A stretch of DNA of 12,995 nt from Gallionella sp. GTDB taxonomy: Bacteria; Pseudomonadota; Gammaproteobacteria; Burkholderiales; Gallionellaceae. Made by a program: the position numbers and the translations under genes. Position 1 is the first letter of the stretch. The number at the start of each line of letters is the position of its first letter. Of the stretch, positions 1-6,701 are shown piece after piece. The notes below the pieces were generated by a model, which searched no databases, was not told the DNA's origin, and was given only the letters and a program-made list of their open reading frames with translations. The stretch covers positions 1 through 12,995 of the forward strand of contig JADGRM010000033.1 of assembly GCA_017880945.1 (NCBI GenBank), read 5' to 3'.

Positions 1-831
1 GCTCCCAAAGCAGAACCGCGCTCGCTGGAACAGGCCAAGGCCAGCGGAGCCGATATACGCCCGATATCGAGTCCGCAAGAGGCGATGAAAATCGCCAGAG
101 AAAATCCGGAGCGGCAGGTGGTTTTTTTCGTGGCGGGTTTCGAAACCACCACCGCACCAGTGGCGGCGATGCTGATCGAGGGTATTCCGGACAATTTGTT
201 TTTGCTGCTGTCGTGCCGGCTTACCTGGCCTGCTGTCGCGATGTTGCTCGATTCAGGCAAGCCCGGCTTCGACGCATTGATCGCGCCCGGCCATGTCGCC
301 ACGGTGATGGGACCGGAGGAATGGGCTTTCGTCGTGGAGCAGCATGCCATCCCCGCTGCGGTCGCGGGCTTTTCGCCGGTGTCTTTGCTTGCGGCGATCT
401 ATTCGGTGTTGCGCCAACTGCTCGAAGACGAATGTTTTCTGGACAACTGTTATCCCGAAGTGGTGCGCCCTGGCGGCAATGCAACAGCACAAACACAACT
501 TAAGCAGGCGATGCATGTCAGCGACGCGAACTGGCGCGGCATCGGCATCATCCCGGCTTCGGGTTTCACGCTCGCAACGCGCTTTCAGAAACACGATGCA
601 CGCAAGCACTTCGGGGGATTTGAAACGGAAGGACGCAAGCGGGTCGGAGAAATGCCGCCCGGATGCGATTGTGCGCGTGTGGTATTGGGTAAGATCTACC
701 CTAACGAATGCAAACTTTTTGGCACTGCCTGCACGCCGCGCACACCTGTCGGACCCTGCATGGTGTCGGATGAAGGTGCCTGCCGGATCTGGCGGGCGAG
801 CGGAGTGCAGTCTCCCTTAACTACCGCATAA
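1..831 (+). CDS. hypD: hydrogenase maturation factor HypD (5'-truncated by window edge)
   Basis: HypD is the Fe-S scaffold that, with HypC, carries the Fe(CN)2CO group being built for the active site of [NiFe]-hydrogenases in the cytoplasm. The reading frame is open from base 1, and codons before the first internal ATG (85) already match the family (SLEQAKASGADIRP, then SSPQEAMKIA), so the true start lies left of the window. About 276 residues are visible of a family length near 370-380. Conserved blocks seen in order are GFETTT, PGHVATVMG, AGFSPVSLL, NCYPEVVRPGGN, GIIPASGF and a cysteine-rich end (CDC, NECKLFGTACTP, GPCMVSDEGAC) that supplies the [4Fe-4S] ligands. The stop codon at 829-831 lies inside the 3' end of convergent hoxW (11-bp overlap). 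It is probably the last gene of a hyp cluster to the left. No sign of damage is seen in the visible part. Confidence 0.93.
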   Translation, partial: APKAEPRSLEQAKASGADIRPISSPQEAMKIARENPERQVVFFVAGFETTTAPVAAMLIEGIPDNLFLLLSCRLTWPAVAMLLDSGKPGFDALIAPGHVATVMGPEEWAFVVEQHAIPAAVAGFSPVSLLAAIYSVLRQLLEDECFLDNCYPEVVRPGGNATAQTQLKQAMHVSDANWRGIGIIPASGFTLATRFQKHDARKHFGGFETEGRKRVGEMPPGCDCARVVLGKIYPNECKLFGTACTPRTPVGPCMVSDEGACRIWRASGVQSPLTTA

Positions 832-1312
832 CACTTAAGGGCCCTGCTAATCTCTCCTGCCAGATTGAAGGACTCACTGCCATGCACAATTCAACAACCA
901 GCTTCGTTGCCGCTTCCAGATTGGCAGTGGCTTTATTACTCAACGGGTCTCCCAACTCAAAATCGTAGCCGCGAATGCGCAGCAGGAAAGCGGTTGGCGC
1001 ATCTTTTCCATACACCTGACTATAGGCGTGCAACAACGCGGTCGGGTTCATCGCATGGCTGGTATAGCTGTCGTCTTTTGCAGCGCTGATCTCGGAAAAA
1101 TCGAACGGCTCTGCGCAGGACATGTCGGCATCGATGAACAGCACCTGATGACATCCATCCAAATCGGTGACGTGCTCGACTTGCAATTGCATGTCGTTCT
1201 GGCACTCGACATCGGCAAGATGTAATTTCACAATTCGTCCAATCAGTTCCGGGCCGAGCGCATCGTCTCCGCGCCCGGGATTGCCAAATCCGAACAGCAG
1301 CAGTTTTACCAT
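821..1312 (-). CDS. hoxW: hydrogenase maturation endopeptidase HoxW
   Basis: This is the C-terminal processing protease for the HoxH subunit, family HybD/HycI/HoxW. It recognises the Ni-loaded large subunit and removes its C-terminal peptide. The N-terminus MVKLLLFGFGNPGRGDD is the hallmark of the family. D17 (GRGDD), D61 (FIDADMS) and H86 (TSHAMNP) are the likely metal-contacting residues. I chose the ATG at 1310-1312 because it gives 163 residues, the usual length, and begins directly with the conserved beta strand. The frame stays open upstream through the inverted-repeat element as far as a GTG at 1460-1462, which abuts the hoxH stop. A longer form of 213 residues is therefore possible, but its extra 50 residues come from the repeat and look unlike a protein. 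The nearest purine stretch for ribosome binding (AGAGA) lies inside the repeat arm. It is the last gene of the hoxFUYHW operon. Confidence 0.92.
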   Translation of the reverse strand: MVKLLLFGFGNPGRGDDALGPELIGRIVKLHLADVECQNDMQLQVEHVTDLDGCHQVLFIDADMSCAEPFDFSEISAAKDDSYTSHAMNPTALLHAYSQVYGKDAPTAFLLRIRGYDFELGDPLSNKATANLEAATKLVVELCMAVSPSIWQERLAGPLSVMR

Positions 1313-1457
1313 ATGGGAATCTCTAAAAATCGACATTTCATCCCAACTGCTGCGTTGCGTAAAAAATTTCTTGCTTACATATAACCCATATGCGGCGCGG
1401 CGAAATTTTTTCCGCGCCTTGCATTTGGGCGAACTCTGAATTTTTAGAGATTCCCAT
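1313..1457. repeat. ~145-bp inverted-repeat (MITE-like) element between hoxH and hoxW
   Basis: An 18-base perfect inverted repeat bounds this stretch: the left arm at 1313-1330 reads atGGGAATCTCTAAAAAT, and its exact reverse complement is at 1440-1457. A second perfect 10-bp pair is nested inside (AAAAAATTTC at 1361-1370, GAAATTTTTT at 1402-1411), so the whole element can fold into one long imperfect hairpin. It carries no gene of its own. The outermost AT on each side could be part of the arm or a 2-bp target duplication; the sequence alone cannot decide. It fills the whole gap between the hoxH stop (1463) and the hoxW start (1312) and supplies the leader of hoxW. The form fits a non-autonomous transposable element, but I cannot name the family. 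Confidence 0.75.
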
Positions 1458-1462
1458 GGCAC

Positions 1463-2962
1463 TCAGAGCGTCCGTTCGATCATGCCATTGCTGCCCTTGG
1501 TCAGCCGATCAAGCAGTGCACCGTCAGCGTCGAGCAACTCCACCTGCAACGGCATTTTTCCCAAGGCGTGAGTGGCACAGGACAGGCAGGGATCGTAGGC
1601 ACGCACGGCGACTTCCAGATGGTTCAGCAAGCCTTCGGTGATCTCGTGTCCGTCGAGATATTCATTGGCGACTGAACGCACCGATTCGTTCATCGCCTGA
1701 TTGTTGCCGGTGGTCGAGACGATCAGGTTGGCTTTTGTTATCAGGCCTTCCTCATCGATCTGATAGTGATGGAACAGGGTGCCGCGCGGCGCTTCGATCA
1801 CACCGATACCCTCGCGCCGCTTTTCGCCCAAGTCTGCGACCAGATCGGTGCCGGTGATTTCATCATCATGCAGCAACATGTAAATAGCCTCGGCACAATG
1901 CAATGCTTCGATCATGCGCGCCCAGTGATAGGCCAGCGTGTCATGCACGAAACCGCCTTGGCCAAATTCCCTGAAGCGTTTGCGCGCCGCTTCTGCCAAG
2001 GGTGTTGAAATGAAATTGCAGTTGTTCACACGCGCCAGCGGACCGACGCGATACCAGCCTTGCTCCTTGCCCAGTTCAATCAAGAACGGGAACTTCATAT
2101 AGCTCCATGGACGCACTTCTTCGCGAATGATTTGCTGATAACCGCGATAATCGAATTGATCGAAAATTGTTGCGCCGCTTGCCGAACGTGCGCGCAAACC
2201 GCCGTGATAAATCTCCAACTCTCCGCCGCTGCCGACCATGCTCAGGAAGTTGCTGCGAATGGTAGCGAAATCGCGATGCTCCGGATTTGCGGTGTGGATC
2301 TGCTCGTTCAGTGCCAGCGCATCCTGGCTCCAGGCCAGAATGTCTTTGATATCGACCAGCAAGGCATCGCGCTCGGCAATGCTGAGTATCTTGTTCATGC
2401 CGCCCGGCACGGTGGCCGTGCCGTGGATGCGCTTGCCGGCGATCGCCGCGATGACCTGTTGCCCATACTTGCGCAGTTTCACGCCTTTCAGGGCGAGTTC
2501 AGGATATTTATCCAGCACGCCCACGATGTTGCGTTGCGCCGGATTGCTGCCGAAGCCGAACAACAGATCGGGGGAAGACAGATGGAAAAAATGCAGCGCG
2601 TGCGACTGCAGGGTCTGGCCGAAATGCAGCAGGCGGCGCAGCTTTTCAGCCGTGGGCGTGAGTCGCTCCACGCCAACCAGTTGGTCCACCGCCTTGGCTG
2701 CCGCCAGTTGATGGCTGACCGGGCAAATCCCGCACAGGCGTTGCACCAAGAACGGCACTTCCCAGTATGGACGGCCCTGAATGAATTTCTCGAAGCCGCG
2801 AAACTCGACGATATGGAAGCGTGCTTCATGGATATGATTTTCATCATCCAGTAGCAGCGTGATCCTGCCGTGCCCTTCAACGCGCGAGATGGGATCGATG
2901 GCAACGCGTCTGAGGTTTGACGGGTGACCTTGGTTGGATGGAGATGTCGCGTTCTGTTCCAT
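1463..2962 (-). CDS. hoxH: NAD-reducing [NiFe]-hydrogenase large subunit HoxH
   Basis: This is the catalytic subunit of the cytoplasmic bidirectional hydrogenase. It holds the NiFe(CN)2CO centre that splits or forms H2. The 499-residue product has the expected RVEGHGR motif (residues 28-34). The first nickel-binding pair is in RLCGICPVSH (C77, C80) and the second in DPCLSCATH (C459, C462, H465). HoxW should cut after H465, releasing a 34-residue tail. Length is close to the Cupriavidus HoxH (about 488). The ATG at 2960-2962 lies 12 bp after the hoxY stop and is preceded by AAGG. The stop codon falls 5 bp from the inverted-repeat element, so the last residues of the tail are next to the insertion. 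All catalytic residues are present. Confidence 0.97.
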   Translation of the reverse strand: MEQNATSPSNQGHPSNLRRVAIDPISRVEGHGRITLLLDDENHIHEARFHIVEFRGFEKFIQGRPYWEVPFLVQRLCGICPVSHQLAAAKAVDQLVGVERLTPTAEKLRRLLHFGQTLQSHALHFFHLSSPDLLFGFGSNPAQRNIVGVLDKYPELALKGVKLRKYGQQVIAAIAGKRIHGTATVPGGMNKILSIAERDALLVDIKDILAWSQDALALNEQIHTANPEHRDFATIRSNFLSMVGSGGELEIYHGGLRARSASGATIFDQFDYRGYQQIIREEVRPWSYMKFPFLIELGKEQGWYRVGPLARVNNCNFISTPLAEAARKRFREFGQGGFVHDTLAYHWARMIEALHCAEAIYMLLHDDEITGTDLVADLGEKRREGIGVIEAPRGTLFHHYQIDEEGLITKANLIVSTTGNNQAMNESVRSVANEYLDGHEITEGLLNHLEVAVRAYDPCLSCATHALGKMPLQVELLDADGALLDRLTKGSNGMIERTL

Positions 2963-2974
2963 TGCGGGATACCT

Positions 2975-3511
2975 TCAATCGTAATGCAGGAGTTTTTTCG
3001 GGAGCGCGGGTTCCCGGCCTTCCAGCAGATCGCCGAGCACGCTCAGAAATTCATCGGCGGACGGCGGACATCCAGGCAGGTAATAATCCACATGCACCAA
3101 CTCATGCAGAGGACGCACTTTGTCGAGCAGCAATGGCAACTCCACATCATTAGGAATCTGCGGATTCTCCACGCCGACCCCGTTCAGAAAAGCTTCTTCC
3201 AGACATTCGCGTAAAGTGAAATGGTTGCGCATCGCGGGCACTCCGCCGTTGATGGCGCAGGCTCCGACCGCGATGAGAATCTTGCAGTTGTCACGGAACT
3301 CGCGCAGTACATGCACATTGTCCGTGTTGCACAGCCCGCCCTCGACCAAGCCGATATCGCAAGGGCCGCAATGTTTGATGTCGGTCAGCGGTGAGCGATT
3401 GAGCTCGACATGTTCCAGCAGGGCCACCAGACGTTCATCCATATCGAGGAACGACATATGGCAGCCGAAACAACCGGCCAGCGATGTGGTAGCGATCCTG
3501 ATTTTACTCAT
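2975..3511 (-). CDS. hoxY: NAD-reducing hydrogenase small subunit HoxY
   Basis: HoxY is the electron-transferring small subunit that pairs with HoxH and carries the [4Fe-4S] cluster next to the NiFe site. The 178 residues contain the four expected cysteines: C14 and C17 (LAGCFGCHMSF), C85 (VGACAINGG) and C148 (LPGCPPSAD). FLDMDERL and TDIKHCGPCDIGLVEGG match the R. eutropha protein closely. It lacks the roughly 30-residue N-terminal extension of that protein and starts directly at the flavodoxin-like fold, and there is no Tat signal, as expected for a cytoplasmic enzyme. The start codon overlaps the end of hoxU (ATGAGTAA), which suggests translational coupling. hoxH follows after 12 bp. Confidence 0.96.
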   Translation of the reverse strand: MSKIRIATTSLAGCFGCHMSFLDMDERLVALLEHVELNRSPLTDIKHCGPCDIGLVEGGLCNTDNVHVLREFRDNCKILIAVGACAINGGVPAMRNHFTLRECLEEAFLNGVGVENPQIPNDVELPLLLDKVRPLHELVHVDYYLPGCPPSADEFLSVLGDLLEGREPALPKKLLHYD

Positions 3512-4445
3512 CGGTATGCCTCACATTAACGTGAAACTCGCGTAGCGATTCGTTTGCTCCCTCGCCCGCTTGCGGGAGAGGGTTGGGGACAGGGAAACGG
3601 GCATGACGAGTTTCATCATCAGGTGTGGCATATTTACCATGCCCGTTAGCCAGGATGACTTTTTCCAAACCAATCTCGCCGACTTGGTGCAGGTCAAAAG
3701 TGCGCCGTCCGATCGGCACTTCATAGCCATGTTCCTTGATCAGGATTGCGCCTACCGGACAAATGTGTGCCGCCATATCGTTCGTTTCGAGATCGCTATC
3801 CACCAGCTTGCCGCTGGATGAATTTACGATCAGATGCGCAGTTATGCCGCGTCCGGCGATGGCGAACACATTCTTGCCATCCACTTCGCGGCTGGCGCGC
3901 ACGCACAGCTCGCAAAGTATGCAACGGTCGCGGTCCAGCATGACAGTCGGATGCGACGCATCCACTTCGCGGCGCGGGAAGAACTGCGGGAAATGCCCGT
4001 CCAGCATACCCAGATGATAGGCCATCGCCTGCAGTGTGCAGTCACCGCTTTTTTCGCAGGAAGGGCAAATATGATTGCCTTCGATGAACAGCATTTGCGT
4101 GATGGTCTTGCGCACTTCATTCAGGGCTGGCGTGTTGTTGCTGATCTGCTGCCCGGCTACGGCGGGCGTGGTGCAGGCCGACACGCTCCTGCCGTCGATA
4201 TCGACTGAAAATTTTGTCTGTACCCGGCGATCCGAGTTGTGAAACGACACACCTCTGCTGCCGATATCGACGACACAGAGCTTGCAACTGCCATGCGGCG
4301 TGAGTCCGGGACGATGGCACAGATGGGGAATATAAACACCGGCTGAAAATGCCGCATCCATGATGGTCTGCCCAGCCTCGAAAGTAACAGGCTGACCGTC
4401 GATGTATATCGTATTGTGGGTGATGGTGTTTGCTTCTTCGCCCAT
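3504..4445 (-). CDS. hoxU: NAD-reducing hydrogenase diaphorase Fe-S subunit HoxU with unusual C-terminal tail
   Basis: HoxU relays electrons between HoxHY and the flavin of HoxF and is homologous to the N-terminal part of NuoG. The order of motifs is: [2Fe-2S] ligands C43, C54, C57 and C91; a His/Cys3 cluster motif around H124, C127, C130 and C136; and a [4Fe-4S] set C175, C178 and C181 with C229 (HICPVGA). The conserved core ends near VPIGRRTFDLHQVGEIGLEK (residues 243-262). Typical HoxU proteins have about 235-240 residues, while this one has 313. The extra tail includes residues 287-296, PNPLPQAGEG, which is the translation of a GC-rich palindromic repeat. The reading frame remains open and its end overlaps the hoxY start by 8 bp. 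Whether the tail is harmless in the mature complex is not known. hoxF lies 61 bp upstream. Confidence 0.95.
   Translation of the reverse strand: MGEEANTITHNTIYIDGQPVTFEAGQTIMDAAFSAGVYIPHLCHRPGLTPHGSCKLCVVDIGSRGVSFHNSDRRVQTKFSVDIDGRSVSACTTPAVAGQQISNNTPALNEVRKTITQMLFIEGNHICPSCEKSGDCTLQAMAYHLGMLDGHFPQFFPRREVDASHPTVMLDRDRCILCELCVRASREVDGKNVFAIAGRGITAHLIVNSSSGKLVDSDLETNDMAAHICPVGAILIKEHGYEVPIGRRTFDLHQVGEIGLEKVILANGHGKYATPDDETRHARFPVPNPLPQAGEGANESLREFHVNVRHTDE
3559..3582. repeat. GC-rich palindromic repeat read in frame inside the 3' end of hoxU
   Basis: CCCTCgCCCGC (3559-3569) and GCGGGaGAGGG (3572-3582) form an 11-bp stem with one mismatch and a 2-base loop. The adjoining GTTGGGG completes the well-known dispersed intergenic motif whose one-frame translation is PNPLPQAGEG. 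Here it sits within a coding frame rather than between genes. Confidence 0.75.
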
Positions 4446-4483
4446 GTTAGTTCCTCTAAGTTTTAATCACACGATTAAACAAT

Positions 4484-4512
4484 TTGTAGGTCGGGTGGAA
4501 CCCGACCTACAA
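4484..4512. repeat. perfect 13-bp hairpin at the hoxF/hoxU junction
   Basis: TTGTAGGTCGGGT (4484-4496) and ACCCGACCTACAA (4500-4512) pair perfectly across the 3-base loop GGA. The right arm contains the hoxF stop codon (4507-4509, TAG on the minus strand). The GTAGGTCGGGT core is of a kind that recurs as an intergenic repeat in proteobacteria. A U-tract is lacking on the minus strand after the hairpin, so it is more likely an mRNA-stabilising or inserted repeat than a full terminator. Confidence 0.7.
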
Positions 4513-6312
4513 TTCTTGTTCAAGATGCGCTTCCGCATCATCGCGAAGTGTAATCAGCCGCGCTTCTTCGAGCGCTTCGTCCAGATTGAAATTCGGTTCA
4601 AAATTGCGGTGTGCCAAACGCTGTTCAAAAATCTGCGGGAAACGCTGCAAACCATCCAGAATCGGATTCGCCGCAGTCTGGCCCAGCCCGCAATGCGAGC
4701 GGCGTTTGACCAGCGCACCAGTGCGTTTCATTTCATCCAGATCATAAGGTGTGCCATGGCCGCTGGCGATCTTGTCCAGACCATTTTTGAGCAGCGTCGT
4801 ACCCACCCGGCAAGGTGTACAGAAACCGCAACTTTCATGGGCGAAGAAATGCGCAAAATTGACGATTATTGCCAGGAGGTCGCGTCCCTGACCAAATACC
4901 ATGAACGAACCGCCGGTGGGCAAATCCTCAAAGCCAAGTTTGCGATTGAATTTCACCGGGTTAATCAGCGTGCCGGAAGGGCCACCGACTTGCACCGCTT
5001 GAACATCCTTCGCGCCGCAATCATCCAGCACTTGTTGAATGCTGACGCCGAATGGATATTCATAAATTCCAGGTGCCGCGCAGTCACCGCTGACACTCAA
5101 AATTTTGCTGCCCGCCGATTTTTCCGTGCCCACTGCTCTGAACCATGTACTGCCGCGCAGCGCAATATGAGCGGCGGCGGCAAATGTTTCCACATTGTTG
5201 ACCACGGTAGGTTGACCGAGATAGCCATGTGTCACCGGAAATGGCGGACGATTGCGCGGCACCCCGCGCTTGCCTTCCAGTGATTCGATCAGCGCCGATT
5301 CTTCGCCGCAGATGTAAGCACCCGCCCCGACTACGATCTCGATGTCGAAATTGAATCCAGGCTGACCGAGAATGCTGGAACCCAACAAACCCAGTTCGCG
5401 ACGGTGCGCCAACACGGCTTGCAACTGCGGCAACAGGTAGCGATACTCGCCGCGCAAATAGAGAAAACCCTGTTCTGCGCCGATTACAAAAGCGCATACG
5501 GTCATTCCTTCGAACACCGCATCGGCATGGCTATGCAACAGGATGCGATCCTTGAACGTGCCGGGCTCGCCTTCATCTGCATTGCAAACCACATAGTGCG
5601 CGGCACCCTGTGCCTCGCGACAAAATTTCCATTTCATGCCGGTACTGAATCCTGCGCCACCCCGTCCGCGCAGCTCTGACTGGGTGATTTCGGCCAGCGT
5701 ACCATCAATGTTGCGCGCCAACATCGCACGCATGCCATCACCCGCGGCAAAATCATTCTTGAGCAACAAACTGCTGTTACGGATATTGTCGTCAATGCGA
5801 AACCATTCGGCAGGCCAGTTCGCAAGTGGCGTCTCAGTTTCAACCAGATCGGCGATGCGCATGATCTTGCCTGCATCGAGACGGGGGATCGGCGTGCCGT
5901 TAACCAGCATAGCGGCACCGTGATCACACATGCCGATGCAGGAGGTTTCGTCTACGCTGACCAATCCATCGGCACGCGTTTTGCCGGCAACCACACGCAG
6001 GTGATGACAGAGCATGTGCAGCAGGTTTTCGCCGCCTGCCTTGTACCCGCAACTGGTGCAATTGCTGAGCAGAATGTTATAACTTCCGCGCGGAGTTCCG
6101 TAAAAAAAGGAATAGAACTCGACTACCGATTCCACCTGGCTGATCGGCAAGCCAAGATGGGAGGCGATTTTACAGACAGCTTCGTGGGAGATATGCAGGA
6201 ACTGTTGTTGCAGCGCATACAAAATATGCAGCAAGTGATTGGATTGCGAGTAAGCATCTGCAATAACCGCATTTATCTGCTCGGCTGTGACTGTCCGATT
6301 TAGTGAGCTCAT
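4507..6312 (-). CDS. hoxF: NAD-reducing hydrogenase diaphorase large subunit HoxF (NuoE-NuoF fusion)
   Basis: HoxF holds FMN and the NAD(H) site and exchanges electrons between HoxU and NAD+. The 601-residue product has an N-terminal NuoE-like [2Fe-2S] domain (about 1-150) fused to a NuoF-like domain, the arrangement and length of the R. eutropha soluble hydrogenase rather than the split cyanobacterial HoxE/HoxF. Visible motifs are RGRGGAGF (215-222, flavin), CNADEGEPGTFKDR (243-256), GAGAYICGEESALIES (329-344, NAD/FMN) and [4Fe-4S] ligands C495, C498, C501 and C541. In the N-terminal domain the candidate ligands are C85, C88, C125 and C129; the first pair is spaced C-x2-C where NuoE has C-x4-C. 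The ATG at 6310-6312 is preceded by a good AAGGAAG. It is the first gene of the operon. Confidence 0.97.
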   Translation of the reverse strand: MSSLNRTVTAEQINAVIADAYSQSNHLLHILYALQQQFLHISHEAVCKIASHLGLPISQVESVVEFYSFFYGTPRGSYNILLSNCTSCGYKAGGENLLHMLCHHLRVVAGKTRADGLVSVDETSCIGMCDHGAAMLVNGTPIPRLDAGKIMRIADLVETETPLANWPAEWFRIDDNIRNSSLLLKNDFAAGDGMRAMLARNIDGTLAEITQSELRGRGGAGFSTGMKWKFCREAQGAAHYVVCNADEGEPGTFKDRILLHSHADAVFEGMTVCAFVIGAEQGFLYLRGEYRYLLPQLQAVLAHRRELGLLGSSILGQPGFNFDIEIVVGAGAYICGEESALIESLEGKRGVPRNRPPFPVTHGYLGQPTVVNNVETFAAAAHIALRGSTWFRAVGTEKSAGSKILSVSGDCAAPGIYEYPFGVSIQQVLDDCGAKDVQAVQVGGPSGTLINPVKFNRKLGFEDLPTGGSFMVFGQGRDLLAIIVNFAHFFAHESCGFCTPCRVGTTLLKNGLDKIASGHGTPYDLDEMKRTGALVKRRSHCGLGQTAANPILDGLQRFPQIFEQRLAHRNFEPNFNLDEALEEARLITLRDDAEAHLEQEL

Positions 6313-6697
6313 GGCTAATCTTCCTTTACATGTTCCCTCATTACAAATTCAAGAGCAGATGGAAGGGTGCCGATAGGATAAAAGTAACTCAATTTGCGTG
6401 AACAGAGTTCTGTGTATCCTTCGGGCTGGACCAGCTGGTTCATTCCAATCGGGGATGTATCTTAACACCTTGATGATTTGATGCTACCGTGTGGCGTCTG
6501 CTTTCAGGAAATTCAAGTTCATGACCCTACCTGCTAAGGACCATTCCCCGGAATAAAGACATATTAGAGACCATTCTTGCGCGGCGTTTCGAACGCGCTT
6601 ATGCGCCGGATGAAGTGGCACTGATCGTTGCGGGTGTGCGTCGCGGAGAAACCCCTGCCTCTTCATGGAAGGATCCTTCGATTCTTAGCTGGAAACA
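6313..6697. other. intergenic region between hoxF and the YVTN pseudogene
   Basis: This 385-bp stretch holds the hoxF leader, the weak control elements described separately and, from 6525, the tail of an orphan reading frame. No RNA gene or terminator was recognised. Confidence 0.5.
6375..6439 (-). promoter_or_regulatory. possible hox operon control region with two small dyads
   Basis: About 60-130 bp upstream of hoxF are two perfect dyads: ACAGA-GT-TCTGT at 6402-6413 and ACCAGCTGGT at 6430-6439. On the minus strand a weak sigma-70-like pair, TTCACG (6402-6397) and TATCCT (6380-6375) with a 16-bp spacer, follows them. No GG-N10-GC pattern of a sigma-54 promoter was found in 6313-6480, although sigma-54 drives some known hox operons. 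Each element alone could occur by chance. Confidence 0.22.
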
Positions 6698-6701
6698 ATG
6701 A
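6525..6701 (+). pseudogene. orphan C-terminal peptide frame, unrecognised, overlapping the YVTN gene by ATGA
   Basis: A plus-strand frame is open from just after a TGA at 6522-6524 to a TGA at 6699-6701. Its last 45 or so codons read like real protein (ARRFERAYAPDEVALIVAG, then GETPASSWKDPSILSWKQ) with codon use like the surrounding genes. There is no ATG start in frame, so this is either the leftover 3' end of a gene or a chance frame. The stop overlaps the next ATG as ATGA, the classical arrangement of coupled genes, which supports a former two-gene operon with the beta-propeller gene. I do not recognise the family. Confidence 0.3.

Noticed and set aside
1313..1462. HoxW starting at the GTG 1460-1462 (213 residues)
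   Set aside because: The extra 50 residues are a translation of the inverted-repeat element, and the conserved protein begins exactly at the ATG 1310-1312. Kept only as a possibility.
2060..2854. 264-residue plus-strand frame opposite hoxH
   Set aside because: It is antisense to well-conserved hoxH, with composition expected of a shadow frame and no recognisable domain.
4402..5283. 293-residue plus-strand frame opposite hoxF and hoxU
   Set aside because: It runs antisense through the hoxU start, the hairpin and hoxF, and no protein family is recognisable.
6313..6480. Sigma-54 promoter for hoxF
   Set aside because: No GG-N10-GC pattern was found on the minus strand. A TGG...GC near 6440 has a 9-base spacer, and a GGCAC near 6370 has a 13-base gap to the next GC.
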